DNA of 64,000 nucleotides from JACDAE01 sp963744875 (GCA_963744875.1 CAVUVQ010000036.1:248001-312000); one strand, 5' to 3'; counted from the first letter of the stretch, positions 19,431 to 29,529 are shown. The notes: generated from the letters alone by a model not told the origin. Made by a program: numbers and translations.

Positions 19431-21280
19431 GTTACGCAACCTTGCTGATTCCAAATGTGGTATACTGGGAAGTTGAACATTTTTTCTCGCTTTTGTAACG
19501 CTTTTTCGAGGACCTAAAGACATCCCATGATCATCATTTTTCCAGATCTTCCCGACGTTGAAGTAGAGGAGTAGAGGAAGCGGAGGAGATCACCCTCATC
19601 CTGCGTACAACATCCCCAACAGCTTTTGCCCCTCGTGTGGGACCGCATCTTCGCACATCCAAAGTCGCTATACAAGGACACTGCGTGACCTTCCTTCTGT
19701 TGGGCGTCCAATCCGTCTCATCATGCGATGTACGTCGTTTTTTCTGTAAAAAGCACACCTGCGCTCAAAAGATCTTTGTTGAGCGACTTCCAGAGCTCTG
19801 TCATCCTCACGCTCAACGCACAAAACAGTTGCAAGAAGCCCTCTGTGGGCTTGGGCTCAAGGTAGGAGGCCAGGCCGGAGCAGATGGGAAGTGAGCTTGG
19901 CATCAGCGGGAGTCGCGATACGATTTTGCGTCTGGTTCGCCAATCACAACCGCCTGCCCGACAAGAACCACACATCATCGGTCTGGACGACTGGGCATGG
20001 AAACGCAGACTCCGCTATGGAACCCTGATCTGTGATCTGGAGCTAGGTGTGCCCATTGACCTGCTAGCCGACCGCTCCGTGGAGACGGTCTCAGCATGGT
20101 TGAGAAGCATCCCTATATTGAAATGATCAGCCGCGACGGCTCACGGAATATGCCTCAGCCATCAAAAAAGGGGCTCCACAAGCTAGGCAGGTGAGTGACC
20201 GCTGGCATCTGACAAAAAATCTGGCAGGATGTGTTTCGGTTCTGCTGGCCCACTGTCTCGCGGAGATTCGTCGTGCAGAGCGGGCGACATCACAATCCCC
20301 GAAGAAGAGCAACAGGCACACCACCGCAGCCGTCCAAGCCAACACAGGCCGACCAACAGACGCAACTGGCTCGTCAAGCCGAGCGAAGGGCTCGCTATGA
20401 GCACATCGTCGCGCTATCCAAACAAGGCATGAAGATCCTCGAGATTGCGCTCCAGCTAGGAATGACCGAGCGAACCATTCGACAGTGGCTCGCTGACCGA
20501 GAATTCCCTACTCTCGTCCCCGACAGCAAAGACCCCGTCTCATTGATCCCTACAAAACCTATCTTCTTAAGCGCTGGCACCAGGGTGCCACAAAGGAGCA
20601 CAACTGGAAAGAGAATTGAGAGCAAAAGGCTACAAAGGATCTGGGCGTGCGATCTATCGCTACCTGGAGACGTTAAAACCACCTGACTTCTCTGTTCGCA
20701 AACACCGTCCTGCTGTGGCTCTGGAACAGAGTACTTCTCCAGCCCAATCCGCTCTTGACTCTCTCAGCATCACAAGCCACCTGGCTCTTTTTCCGCAAGC
20801 AAGAGGATTTGAAAGACGAAGAACAGGAGAATCTTCGACAGTTGAGGCAAGCAAGCCCACCCCTGGAAGCGCCTATCAGTTGGTGAAAACGTTTCTGCAG
20901 ATGGTGCGTGAGCGCACAGGAGAACAGCTTGATGCTTGGCTGGGAGCAGTGCAAGCGAGTCATCTCAAAGCATTTCAATCCTTTGTGACGGGCGTGCAAC
21001 AAGATAAAGATGCGGTTCTGGCAGGATTAACACTGCCTTGGAGCAATGGTCCTTTAGAGGGCAATGTGAATCGGCTCAAACTCATTAAAAGAAGCATGTA
21101 TGGTCGCGCCGAATTCGATCTGCTCAAGCTTCGAGTGCTCTACCAGAGCAAAAAGAATCGGGACAGAAAGAACAAGAAGACATCAAGCACAACAGGTGGT
21201 TCATCTGAAGAAACCGAAGAGCATGAAAAACAACGCAAACTCTCAGCATACCACAACTGGGATCAGCAAGGTTGCGTAAG
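19431..21280 (+). mobile_element. ISL3-family insertion sequence
   Basis: Terminal inverted repeats at 19431-19467 and 21244-21280 match at 32 of 37 bases and share TTACGCAACCTTGCTGAT at the outer end. The ~1.85 kb between them holds an ISL3-type transposase. No clear target duplication was recognised. The ends may extend a few bases further. Confidence 0.85.
19527..21266 (+). pseudogene. ISL3-family transposase, frameshifted
   Basis: Transposase of the ISL3 family. Readable pieces in order: an N-terminal zinc-finger region (CPSCG-like, then VRRFFCKKHTCAQKIF), the catalytic core (IIGLDDWAWKRRLRYGTLIC, DLLADRSVETVSAWL, IEMISRDGSREYA, QVSDRWHLTKNLA), an inserted HTH segment (KILEIALQLGMTERTIRQW), and the C-terminal core (LPWSNGPLEGNVNRLKLIKR, then MYGRAEFDLLKLRVL), which contains the last acidic residue. 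At least four frame changes separate them, near 19600, 20125, 20290 and 20590. Repaired it would be a full-length protein. It ends just inside the right inverted repeat. Confidence 0.85.
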
Positions 21281-21402
21281 TTTCATATCCTGTCCAACGA
21301 GGACAAACTGGCTGGCAAACCACACAGAGATCGAAGCGAAAATCCAGATGCCGGAGGACTGGAAAGATCCTTCGCCAGATATGTAGAGATAAGGTGGGAA
21401 CG

Positions 21403-21996
21403 TCACCAGAGTTCAAAGAACTCCTCTGTTCCCAACGTCGGAATGAGCGCATCCGCCAACGTTGCCACCGATCCTGTTTTGAAGAGGTCCAACCACCCAT
21501 CAATATCACCCAGGTAGCACATCCGCTCCGCGCCGAACAGTCTCTGCTCTGAGTCGAGAAGGGTGAAGCGCAAGACTGGCGTGTATTGGGCATGCGGTTC
21601 CATCTCAGATTGTATCTGCTTGAGACGATCTGGACTTACCTGTACCGATGGCAGTATTTTGGGAATCAGTGTCTCATAATCGGGACCAACCCGCTCGTAA
21701 ATCTCGATCTGGTTGCGCTTCACGACAACTCGATACCTTCGAGCATCAGGAAGTTGCTTCACCACATCCTCGACGACCGCCACTTCTTCTGGCAGAATCA
21801 ATACCGGGCGATCTTTGGCCAGGGAAACCACCCCATTGACGCTCTCGCTGATCACGAACCCTGCTGGAAGCTCCGTGACAGGTTCATCCTGATTTTTATC
21901 TGCACGCGCAAAATAATAGCGCGGCTTGCCCGTCTTCGTCTGCCCCTTGTAGAGCGTGTAGGTCTGGCCTTTACGATTCGTGTGGGTGATTGCCAT
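21403..21996 (-). CDS. Hypothetical protein, soluble, 197 residues
   Basis: No family recognised. The N-terminus (MAITHTNRKGQTYTLYKGQT) resembles a small beta-hairpin opening seen in DNA-associated hypothetical proteins. The middle is a beta-rich domain (RRYRVVVKRNQIEIYERVG) and the C-terminus is helical with LLDSEQRLFGAERMCYLGD. No signal peptide or membrane segment. It starts inside the end of the upstream helical-repeat gene (26-base overlap in another frame), so the two are probably co-translated and work together. Intact frame, directly after the ISL3 element. Confidence 0.7.
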   Translation of the reverse strand: MAITHTNRKGQTYTLYKGQTKTGKPRYYFARADKNQDEPVTELPAGFVISESVNGVVSLAKDRPVLILPEEVAVVEDVVKQLPDARRYRVVVKRNQIEIYERVGPDYETLIPKILPSVQVSPDRLKQIQSEMEPHAQYTPVLRFTLLDSEQRLFGAERMCYLGDIDGWLDLFKTGSVATLADALIPTLGTEEFFELW

Positions 21997-23206
21997 CCTG
22001 GTCCTCCCTTGCTAACTCTGTCAGCAACGGTAGTAATTTTGACTTGTGTTGATGCTTTACCAATAGATCGGCGAGGTAGGCATTCCATTCATCTTCGCGC
22101 CCGACCATACGATAGGCCGCACGTGTCCTGGTGAGCCAGAGAGCCGCCCCCTGGTAATAGGATGCCTTCGCGCCGTTCATAATATGTTCCGCTTGCGGCT
22201 TGCATTCTTGAATAACCCATTCCAGTGCGGTTTGTTCTTTCAATGCCGCCTCGACCACTTCTGCAACCAGGGTATATGGTTGTTTTGTCTTCAGAACCGC
22301 TATTGCATCGTCAAAGAGATGCTCATGTAAAAAGAGGCGCACCAGCGCCTGCGGATTGGCGGTCCATGGAGCATGACGCGCGTCTTCCAGAAGTTTCGCA
22401 CGCTGCTCGGGCCAGTGTGTTCCGGCAATGCGTGCAACATGCTGATACTGATCCAGGGTGGGTTCACCGTGAAAGGCTGCTTCACCTGCTTTGAGGGCCA
22501 ACTTGTGCTCTCCCATGGACCAGGCTTGATCGCGTAGCCAGCTCGCAAGTGGCATGAGGTTGCCTTCAAGGGTCAGTCCATGTTCTGCAATCTGAAGACT
22601 ACGCAAAGGCTCGTTCTGGGCAACGAGTGCCTGGGCCAATGCCAATGCATCCTCTGCGGTGGCAAGGTGCTGGAGTCCATAGTCAATGGCCTCGGCGATC
22701 TGCCCCTGGCGCACTAACATGGTCACATACGCCTGGGTCTGGCCCTCTGCTTTTGCCAGATACAGATATTCTTGAAACTGTTTGCGCTGTTCCAGCACCG
22801 CCAGCCGGGCTTGTGTGAGCACAGAGGCATATGAGGGAAACTCTCTTTCCTCGGATCTTGGTGGGAGCGATGTTCCGTGTAAGATGTTTTGGAGCATAAC
22901 GTCATCCCACCCTTCGCGAATGGCGGCCTGTGGAGCATCAAAGAAGGCACTATTGCTCCACCCTGCCAGTCGTGTTTGCCAGGTGGTCATTTGTTTCGCC
23001 CAACGGGTGCGCTCCCTGGCCGTCAGATCCACTGTGAGCAATACCACCGTCCAGACCCTTGCCAGATCTTGAAAGAAGGTGCTGACATCACTATGGAAAT
23101 CATTTAGGTGTATCCCTTGAGCCGTGCAGGTGTCTGTGACCGCTTTGAGCGTCAAGAATGCCTGAGCATGTTCACCCCGTTGCAATTGGAGCACCGCATA
23201 TTCCAC
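21971..23206 (-). CDS. Helical-repeat protein, probably N-truncated
   Basis: A 411-residue all-helical protein built of TPR-like hairpins (GQIAEAIDYGLQHLATAEDA, LRSLQIAEHGL, HKLALKAGEAAF, LLKHQHKS-type end). It resembles the C-terminal part of uncharacterised bacterial SWIM zinc-finger proteins (EWNAYLADLLVKH), which is a tentative memory-based match. The listed start is GTG 23206. The same frame stays open upstream to a TAA near 23353 without an ATG (RQHIRLLIRRL, then RQTHVIINEIWQF), which suggests that the true N-terminus, with any zinc finger, has been lost. The downstream 197-residue gene overlaps its end. Likely a protein-protein interaction scaffold. Confidence 0.65.
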   Translation of the reverse strand: MEYAVLQLQRGEHAQAFLTLKAVTDTCTAQGIHLNDFHSDVSTFFQDLARVWTVVLLTVDLTARERTRWAKQMTTWQTRLAGWSNSAFFDAPQAAIREGWDDVMLQNILHGTSLPPRSEEREFPSYASVLTQARLAVLEQRKQFQEYLYLAKAEGQTQAYVTMLVRQGQIAEAIDYGLQHLATAEDALALAQALVAQNEPLRSLQIAEHGLTLEGNLMPLASWLRDQAWSMGEHKLALKAGEAAFHGEPTLDQYQHVARIAGTHWPEQRAKLLEDARHAPWTANPQALVRLFLHEHLFDDAIAVLKTKQPYTLVAEVVEAALKEQTALEWVIQECKPQAEHIMNGAKASYYQGAALWLTRTRAAYRMVGREDEWNAYLADLLVKHQHKSKLLPLLTELAREDQDGNHPHES

Positions 23207-23439
23207 AAATTGCCAGATTTCGTTGATGATGACATGCGTCTGTCGTGGTGTATCCCTATCATGGAAGGAAGACAGGCGGCGAATGAGCAGGCGGATATGC
23301 TGACGGATCGTCCTTTGGATCGATGGGGGTTGGTGTGGATGTGTCTTTTATGTTGCGTGAAGAAGGAAGCATAGGTCTTTTCTCCTTAATGACCTCATCT
23401 CTCAATATTTGCGTGTACAATATTTACAAACAAATATGC

Positions 23440-24171
23440 TTAGAGGAGATCACCTTTCTTGCGATACTGCTGAATCCGCTCATTTTCGCTGTTGACCAGC
23501 TTTCTCTGTTCTGCTGAAAGGAACCAGGTGAGCGGATGCCATTCGCCCGTATCAGCATAGTAATTCACAATTTCAATAGCATGCGGCTGAAAGACTTTGG
23601 CAAAGGTAAGATAGGTTCTCAATTGGTGAAAAGGTGATGTGACGACAATAACACGGTGCATCCCATGATTTTTGAGAAGAGTAAGGGTATATTCTGCATT
23701 TTCTCTGGTATGCAGCGACTCTGCTTCGATGAGAATCGCGTGCGAAGGTACTCCCATCTGTATAGCTTGATCGCGCATATATGCCGCACCTAATCCTGTA
23801 TCCTATAACTTGATAGCTCCTGGGATATCGCGTTCCTGGAGACGCCCGGCTGCAACCGCCATTTGTACCTCTTCTCGTTGGATGAGTCGCGGGTTCTCGG
23901 TCACTTTTACACTGAACTTTCCAACGCAAATGAGTGTGGGTGCCCAGCCTTGTTTATAGAGCTGCACCGCAGTACGAATCTTGCCTTCTAGAAAGTTGAT
24001 ATTTCCGCGCGTCCCTGCTACTACCACAATCGCATCCGCTTTTTCGAGCTTGTTTCGTACTGCAAACTGTTTTCCGCGTCGAATGAGTGCGGGCCAGAGC
24101 AGAAGAGAAGTGGCGAGGAGACTACCTGAAATAAAAGAGACGCTCTTCTGTATCCATTGTTGTTGTTTCAT
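23440..24171 (-). pseudogene. DUF218/YdcF-like membrane protein with in-frame amber stop
   Basis: DUF218 (YdcF/SanA-type) protein with one N-terminal membrane helix (VSFISGSLLATSLLLWPAL, residues about 10-28) and the DUF218 fold (KADAIVVVAG, LYKQGWAPTLICVG, SLHTRENAEYTLTLL, VIVVTSPFHQLR). The family is linked to cell-envelope functions and binding of nucleotide-like ligands, without a firm reaction. A TAG at 23805-23803 interrupts the frame; the same frame resumes immediately with DTGLGAAYMRDQA, so the break is a nonsense codon and not an indel. ATG 24171 (MKQQQW) is preferred over the TTG at 24189. Confidence 0.8.
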
Positions 24172-24210
24172 ATCGTTGCCATTACCCAATTTAGTGTTAC
24201 GTTAAGGTTC

Positions 24211-24504
24211 TCAATCATCATTTTGAGAGTGAGTAAGAACTGTTGCCATTGCTTCCGCAACGCATCGATAATGTTGCATCATCGGACCAACCATCTTCAG
24301 ATCTGGCTCGAATGCATCCCGAAGACCTTCTGCGAGATCTTCTACGCGATTATCAAGTGTTGGGTGTTTTCGTTTGTTTCGACGTTCAAAACTTCGCCAC
24401 CGTCGCAGTCCAATGTCGATCATTTTTGATCTGTCAGTAGAGTGAGCTAGAGGACATCCTTCATTCCACAAACGAGCCAGTGCTAAAGCTAAAGCCTCTT
24501 GCAT
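24211..24504 (-). CDS. Small hypothetical protein, 97 residues
   Basis: Charged, mostly helical protein without signal peptide or membrane segment; no family recognised. It starts 28 bases after the stop of the XRE-TPR gene and reads in the same direction, so both are probably one transcript. Peptide-responsive TPR regulators often have a small partner gene just downstream, but those encode secreted pro-peptides, and this one lacks an export signal. It could be a modulator of the regulator or an unrelated small protein. Confidence 0.5.
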   Translation of the reverse strand: MQEALALALARLWNEGCPLAHSTDRSKMIDIGLRRWRSFERRNKRKHPTLDNRVEDLAEGLRDAFEPDLKMVGPMMQHYRCVAEAMATVLTHSQNDD

Positions 24505-24531
24505 ATTTTCATGAATACCTCCTCTTGCTAG

Positions 24532-25764
24532 CTATTCAGAAGTAAGCTGATAATAAGACGCATCCAGCTCTTTCAACCCATCCTTTTCCTCATGATCAAG
24601 CAAAGAACGGAAGTCTTTTACCACCTGCACATCACCATAACCTGCAGTTTCAATTGTGTTCAGCAAGCGATAAGCCCGGCTCTTCGCATGAGGAGATTTC
24701 AACAATTTGGCCTTCTTATAAAATTCCTGTCCTGCCTGCACACTCTTCTCGACCTCATGAAGCATCAGATAAGCTCGTGCCCAATCTAACGGAATCCACG
24801 CATCTAGCCAGACGTTTGCTTCAAGGGCTATCTGGCCTTTGATTTCTTCTTGCATCGCCAGCGTCTCTTCCGGCTCACCAACTTCCAGATGACCATAACT
24901 CTTTTCCGCCAGGATACCACTGAGCGAATGGAACACAAAATCAGTTCCATCACCATAAAACATATCGGTACTTTTGACAATGCGTAATGCCGTTTCTATG
25001 GCTCGTTTAAACTTTATTTTTTGCCCGGCACTCGCATACGCCCTCGCCAGGTAAGCATTGGTTACAACCATGATCTGCTTCGACGCTCGGAACAATTCAT
25101 CTCGCGCCAGCTCTAAACACTCAATGGCCTCCTCTTGTTGCCCCATGCGCTCTAGCTCTGTTCCAATATTCAGATAACTCATTGCCAGAGTAGCTGGATG
25201 ATCAATGGCTTTCGCAATCTCATGCATCCTGCGAAATTTGTGGAGTGCCTCTTCATAGCGCTGGTTTTCTACATCAATGACCGCATTGAGGCGCAATACC
25301 TGAGCGTAAAGCATCTGAAAGCGTTTATCCAGGCGTAAAGGGGGAGGCGTGTTCGTTTGCAAATAATCAAAGAGCCGGTTGAGATCGTTGACGGCCTCTT
25401 CTACATAAGGCAAAGACATAATGCGGCGAAGGTTCCATGTTCGTTTAATCAAACTCTCTGCCGTGTTCAATGTCTCGTCATACATGAACGTTCCTTTTAC
25501 GAGAAAGGCTCCTGGGTTAAAGGGATCATAATCAGAAAACCCCATTTTCCAATAGGGGAGATGTAAGATATCACACAACTTCCGCAGCGTCTGAGGATCG
25601 GTAATATGTTTTATGCCACGCTCAACCTCAGAGACATAATTTGCGCTCACCCCGGTTCTACCATCTGCTTGAGGCCACTTCTCAGCTAATTGAGCTTGCG
25701 TCATGTGAGCAGCTTCCCGACCTTCACGAATTGTTATCCCATAATGATACATCATCTGCGCCAC
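24532..25764 (-). CDS. XRE-family regulator with TPR-like C-terminal domain
   Basis: Residues 1-75 are a Cro/C1-type helix-turn-helix domain (YGITIREGREAAHMTQAQLA, then SANYVSEVERGIKH). The remaining ~330 residues are helical repeats (RYEEALHKFRRMHEIAKAID, LNIGTELERMGQQEEAIECL, AYLARAYASAGQKIKFKRAI). The layout matches regulators in which the TPR half senses a peptide or protein and switches the DNA-binding half, as in the RRNPP group. Here that is an architectural analogy only. It is intact and divergent from a second XRE-repeat regulator (26016-27206), with about 250 bases of shared promoter region. Its target is unknown; the divergent gene or its own operon are the natural candidates. Confidence 0.88.
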   Translation of the reverse strand: MAQMMYHYGITIREGREAAHMTQAQLAEKWPQADGRTGVSANYVSEVERGIKHITDPQTLRKLCDILHLPYWKMGFSDYDPFNPGAFLVKGTFMYDETLNTAESLIKRTWNLRRIMSLPYVEEAVNDLNRLFDYLQTNTPPPLRLDKRFQMLYAQVLRLNAVIDVENQRYEEALHKFRRMHEIAKAIDHPATLAMSYLNIGTELERMGQQEEAIECLELARDELFRASKQIMVVTNAYLARAYASAGQKIKFKRAIETALRIVKSTDMFYGDGTDFVFHSLSGILAEKSYGHLEVGEPEETLAMQEEIKGQIALEANVWLDAWIPLDWARAYLMLHEVEKSVQAGQEFYKKAKLLKSPHAKSRAYRLLNTIETAGYGDVQVVKDFRSLLDHEEKDGLKELDASYYQLTSE

Positions 25765-26015
25765 CTTCTAACAAACCTATTGGTATGAATTTTTCTTGTG
25801 CCAAAATTTAGAAATTCCTACCTCTGAGAGGGTTCTGAAATGCCCACGAGAAAGATATGATTGCATTGTGACTCATTGAGTATTTTATCACCTTCAAATA
25901 CAAAAAAGAGGTTTTTCTCACTGGACGCGAGGTGAAACAAATGAGGAAACCCTGACCTTATGACTATGTATGATACACTTGGAAGAGTTGATAGGAGCTT
26001 CACTCCCTGGGGAGA

Positions 26016-27206
26016 TTGGCCTTCGTGTCATGGATACGCTCTTTCATGGAAACAAAGAGGTGTTGTGTGGAACGGTCGCGCCTGGCAAAAATACGCGCTA
26101 AAAAGCATTGGACGTTAGAAGAGGCGTCAGAGCGTATCGGCGTGTCCGTGAATACCTTGAGCCGCTGGGAGCACGGAATACAAAGTCCACATGGATATAA
26201 CCTGCAACGTCTCTGTGATGCCTATGGGATCTCTGAAGCTGAAGCCTCTGGTCATCCTGTTCTGCCTGATACCTCTGCTAGTCTCATCGCCGTACCTCCT
26301 TTAACAGAGTTATGGGCTGATGATCTTCTCACCATCTATGCCCGTGGCATTGCTGCTTGCTATAATTTGTACTTTGAAGGAAGTCCACATCAGGTTGAAG
26401 ATATTCTGCCTCTTTATCGAGATCAAACGACAGTCCTCGCTCAGCGCCCCTCGCCATTACAACACGCCGCAGCCAGACTTGCATCGCAGGCGCAACAGCT
26501 TACATGTGAACTGGCGACCGATCGTGAGGACTTTAGAGCCGCACAACTGGCCGGACAGCAAGCATTGGAATTTGCACAACTGGCAGGTGATGTGAATTTA
26601 CAGGTCACGGCGCTGATTAGCCTTGCCAATATTAGCTTTCATCGTAAACTCAGCACCGCCGCGCTCCATTCCTATAAACAGGCCGTATCCTTACTTAGTG
26701 ATCAGGTGACCCCATTAGTAAAGGGGCGAGCCTATGCCGGATTGGCAGAGGTCTACGCGATGCGCCAGGATCTTCAGGGATCTATGCGTGCTATGGGATT
26801 AGCGTATGAGCACTATCCCCTCAAACCAGAAGAGGATCCAGCCTACCCCTACTTACGAGCCTCGCGCTATTCCCTCTATGTGTTTGGTGATGTGCAATCA
26901 CGGCTCTTTCTCGGTCAGCCCAAGGAGGCAGATAAAGCCCTGATTGCTATGCAGCAAGAAACCAACGATCCACAGTTTGAACCAATCACGCGATTAGATA
27001 TGCTGTATTACCAGGCTGATGTGCACATTCAACAAGGCGAGTTGGAGCCAGGGAGTGCTATCCTGTCTGAGGCTGCGCTTCTCGCAAAGGATCTTGGATC
27101 TCGATTATATTTCAATAAGCTTGCTCTGAGTTATCATCAACTTCAGATGCAGTGGCCAAAAGAACCCGCAATATCTACGTTAGAAGACGTATTTCAGATG
27201 TGGTAA
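26016..27206 (+). CDS. XRE-family regulator with helical-repeat domain
   Basis: The helix-turn-helix domain (RLAKIRAKKHWTLEEASERI, then SVNTLSRWEHGIQSPHGYNL) is followed by about 300 residues of helical repeats (FRAAQLAGQQALEFAQLAGD, GRAYAGLAEVYAMRQDLQGS, YYQADVHIQQGELEPGSAIL). The start is ambiguous: TTG 26016 gives the longest frame, ATG 26046 lacks a ribosome site, and GTG 26067 (VERSRLAKIR) has AAGAGG six bases upstream and may be the real one. Intact, divergent from the XRE-TPR gene at 24532-25764, and followed by a clear terminator. The gene is monocistronic. Ligand and targets unknown. Confidence 0.85.
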   Translation: MAFVSWIRSFMETKRCCVERSRLAKIRAKKHWTLEEASERIGVSVNTLSRWEHGIQSPHGYNLQRLCDAYGISEAEASGHPVLPDTSASLIAVPPLTELWADDLLTIYARGIAACYNLYFEGSPHQVEDILPLYRDQTTVLAQRPSPLQHAAARLASQAQQLTCELATDREDFRAAQLAGQQALEFAQLAGDVNLQVTALISLANISFHRKLSTAALHSYKQAVSLLSDQVTPLVKGRAYAGLAEVYAMRQDLQGSMRAMGLAYEHYPLKPEEDPAYPYLRASRYSLYVFGDVQSRLFLGQPKEADKALIAMQQETNDPQFEPITRLDMLYYQADVHIQQGELEPGSAILSEAALLAKDLGSRLYFNKLALSYHQLQMQWPKEPAISTLEDVFQMW

Positions 27207-27507
27207 TAACTTAGGATCTAAATAGATGTCTATTGAGAGCATTGTCGTATTCGATGATGCTCTCTTTTTTGTATGGTCTTATAATGTGATGATTATTCAG
27301 AGATAAAACGATGAAAAACGATGAAAAACGAGATGGCATTCTCCCCTGCTAATTGTTACACTCATTCTAAGTTCTCTTATATGTCCCTGAATACACATAC
27401 AGAGAAAGACATGATGGAGGAGTGATAGTCCAAACGATAGGATGCTTGCTATTGCTTCACTTGTCACACACCTAATGCTCTATGAGAAATGAGAAAGGAA
27501 CCTTGAT
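27207..27507. other. Intergenic region
   Basis: Holds the terminator at 27235-27270 and a short tandem repeat (GATGAAAAAC twice, near 27310-27331). Otherwise no gene. AAAGGAACC near 27492 is the probable ribosome site of the next gene. Confidence 0.5.
27235..27270 (+). terminator. Rho-independent terminator
   Basis: GAGAGCAT (27235-27242) pairs with ATGCTCTC (27257-27264) and is followed by TTTTTT. It lies about 30 bases after the XRE regulator stop. Confidence 0.85.
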
Positions 27508-27744
27508 ATGTCTGAAAGCGAAGTAGCCCAGATCCGACGACAGATCCAGGCCGAATACGAAGCGGCTAAACAAGGGTTGTCTGGATTTGCCAGTGGCACC
27601 GCACGGCATGATTTCATTACTGCCAGAACGGAAAATATTGGAAAGCAGCATGAAAAGTTAGTCAAACTTCTCGGGCCAGAACAAGCCATTTCCATCATTG
27701 CAAATACCATCTGGTCGTCAACTGATCAAGGAAGCATTTCATAG
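27508..27744 (+). CDS. Small hypothetical protein, 78 residues
   Basis: MSESEVAQIRRQIQAEYEAA opens a largely helical soluble protein; the second half reads ARHDFITARTENIGKQHEKL and LLGPEQAISIIANTIW. AAAGGAACC precedes the ATG by a normal distance. It reads ahead of the two methyltransferase genes, with a 64-base gap, and may belong to their transcript. Function unknown; no metal-binding or membrane features. Small proteins of this look recur in Ktedonobacteria as far as I recall, which is weak support. Confidence 0.65.
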   Translation: MSESEVAQIRRQIQAEYEAAKQGLSGFASGTARHDFITARTENIGKQHEKLVKLLGPEQAISIIANTIWSSTDQGSIS

Positions 27745-27808
27745 CATGAGGAAGGAGAAGCGTGATGCATCTGCGCTTCCGACAACACCATCACTTTAAA
27801 GCGAACAA

Positions 27809-28673
27809 ATGTTAATACAGCATCGGTCGGAAAGCAGCCACGTGAGGAAGAGCGCCACTATTTATCTGGGTGTCACCTATGTGCTCCCCAAAGATCTGCC
27901 GGAACAGAACCGACTCGACTTCCAGCATTATCTTCTCTCATGCGGTGCTCGGAACGCATTTCGCCGCGCCAATCGATAAACAGGTACGTCATATTCTGGA
28001 TGTTGCAACAGGAACAGGCCGATGGGCCCACGAGATGGCCCGAACCTTCCCCAATGCCCAGGTGATTGGTCTGGATATGGAGGAGCCAGCCAACCCCATT
28101 GAGAGACCAGACAATTATACCTTTCTCCAAGGGAATCTCTTTGCTGGACTTCCCTTTGCCGATCATACATTTGATTATGTCCACCAACGCTTTCTCGTGT
28201 TAGCTCTTCCGGCCAAACAATGGCCCTTTGTCATTTCTGAATTGGTTCGTGTGACCCGACCAGGAGGATATGTCGAGTTGGTGGAAGGAGGTGGAAACTT
28301 TCAACAGATCGGTCCGGCAACCACTCAGCTCAAACAGTGGTGGGATATCGCAAGCAGGGTGAATGGCATTGATGTCTCTCTGATGGCTCAGTTACCCTTG
28401 CTCTTACGCAATGGTGGACTCCATGCAATCCGCTACCAGACCTATCGGGTTTCTGTTGGGGAGGCAGGTGGGCGCATAGGGAAGATGCTGCAACAAGATA
28501 TTCTAGCGAGTCTTCCCGGCCTCAAGGCCTTCATCTGTAAAAATGCGTCCGTGCCTCCTGAACACTTTGATCGTCTCGTGACCGCTCTTCCTGGTGAATG
28601 GAAGGTGTTGCGAACCTGCTACGACTATTACCTGGCGTATGGACAAAAACGTGAGCGAGGGGCAGATGAATAA
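27809..28673 (+). pseudogene. Class I SAM-dependent methyltransferase, one frameshift
   Basis: Rossmann-fold methyltransferase. Motif I is ILDVATGTGRWAHEMA, the motif II acid is in VIGLDMEEP, and post-I features include FDYVHQRFLVLAL and VRVTRPGGYVELVEGG. The upstream part TYVLPKDLPEQNRLDFQHYL, in the frame opened by ATG 27809, joins to SHAVLGTHFAAPIDK after a shift near 27945. Repaired length is about 287 residues, normal for this family. No strong ribosome site was seen. Its end overlaps the start of a second methyltransferase (ATG 28666). The paired, paralogous organisation suggests a biosynthetic modification; substrate unknown. Confidence 0.8.
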
Positions 28674-29529
28674 TTACATCAACAATATCAATTCGGTGGG
28701 AGAGTGGGTTCGCCTCGATCATCAAGCCAGACTCGTTGGGAGAGCAACAGGACTCCTGCCAGCGTTGTTGGATAAGATGGAATTCACACGCATCCTCGAT
28801 GTGGGATGTGGTCCCGGTCGTTGGGCTTTAGATATTGCCGCAGACAGACCCGAGGCAGAAGTCACTGGTATTGACCTCTCGACCGAGATGATGAACTATG
28901 CGAATGCACGAGCGCGGACACAAAACCTGAACAATGTTTCCTTCCAGGTACAAGACTTCCTGACGAAAACGCTTCCTTTTCCCGAAGGCTCGTTTGATCT
29001 CATCAACGTCCGCTTTGCCGTGGGGTGGCTCAAGGATGGAGGATGGTTATTGCTGTTGAGTCGCTGCTTTGTGCTGCTCAAACCAGGAGGATACCTCGTC
29101 ATCACCGAGGGAGAGAGCATCTACACCACCTCACGTGCTCTCGAACGCTTGCAGGAAATCCTGTGTCAGGCATTTTTCACCACAGGCTATGGTCTTTCCC
29201 ATTCTCCTCGCTTCCTGGGAGTGGTTGCCCACCTAGGCTATCTCCTGCACGAGACAGGCTTTCGTGCCATTCATACCGAAGCCAGTACGCTTGATTTCTC
29301 CTACTATCACGAAGATCAGGAAGCCAATCGGGCCTGGAGAGACAGCTTTCACGCGCTCATCAGCGAGTCTTCCACATTCCTCTTCCAAGCAGGGGTTACC
29401 ACCGTGGAGGAGCTTGCCCAGTTGGATGCCCAGATTTCAATCGAGATGTTTCAGGAAGATTTCTGCGGCCTTGGACCGCTTTTTACATTTTCGGCACAGA
29501 GACCAGCAGGAGAGACAACCGATGAATAG
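28666..29529 (+). CDS. Class I SAM-dependent methyltransferase
   Basis: A 287-residue methyltransferase with motif I RILDVGCGPGRWALDIA (about 42-58), the acid in VTGIDLSTEMM and post-motif FVLLKPGGYLVITEGE. ATG 28666, preceded by GAGGGGC, is chosen over the longer frame from 28594 because it overlaps the upstream methyltransferase end in the usual coupled fashion. The C-terminal half (FHALISESSTFLFQAGVTTV) is helical and probably shapes the substrate pocket. It is a paralogue of the upstream gene (similar TGxGRWA motif) and overlaps the next small gene by 8 bases, forming a tight operon. Confidence 0.9.
   Translation: MNNYINNINSVGEWVRLDHQARLVGRATGLLPALLDKMEFTRILDVGCGPGRWALDIAADRPEAEVTGIDLSTEMMNYANARARTQNLNNVSFQVQDFLTKTLPFPEGSFDLINVRFAVGWLKDGGWLLLLSRCFVLLKPGGYLVITEGESIYTTSRALERLQEILCQAFFTTGYGLSHSPRFLGVVAHLGYLLHETGFRAIHTEASTLDFSYYHEDQEANRAWRDSFHALISESSTFLFQAGVTTVEELAQLDAQISIEMFQEDFCGLGPLFTFSAQRPAGETTDE

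Noticed and set aside
23440..24171. Stop-codon recoding (selenocysteine or pyrrolysine type)
   Set aside because: The codon is TAG, there is no nearby structure or conserved context, and the host group is not known for it.
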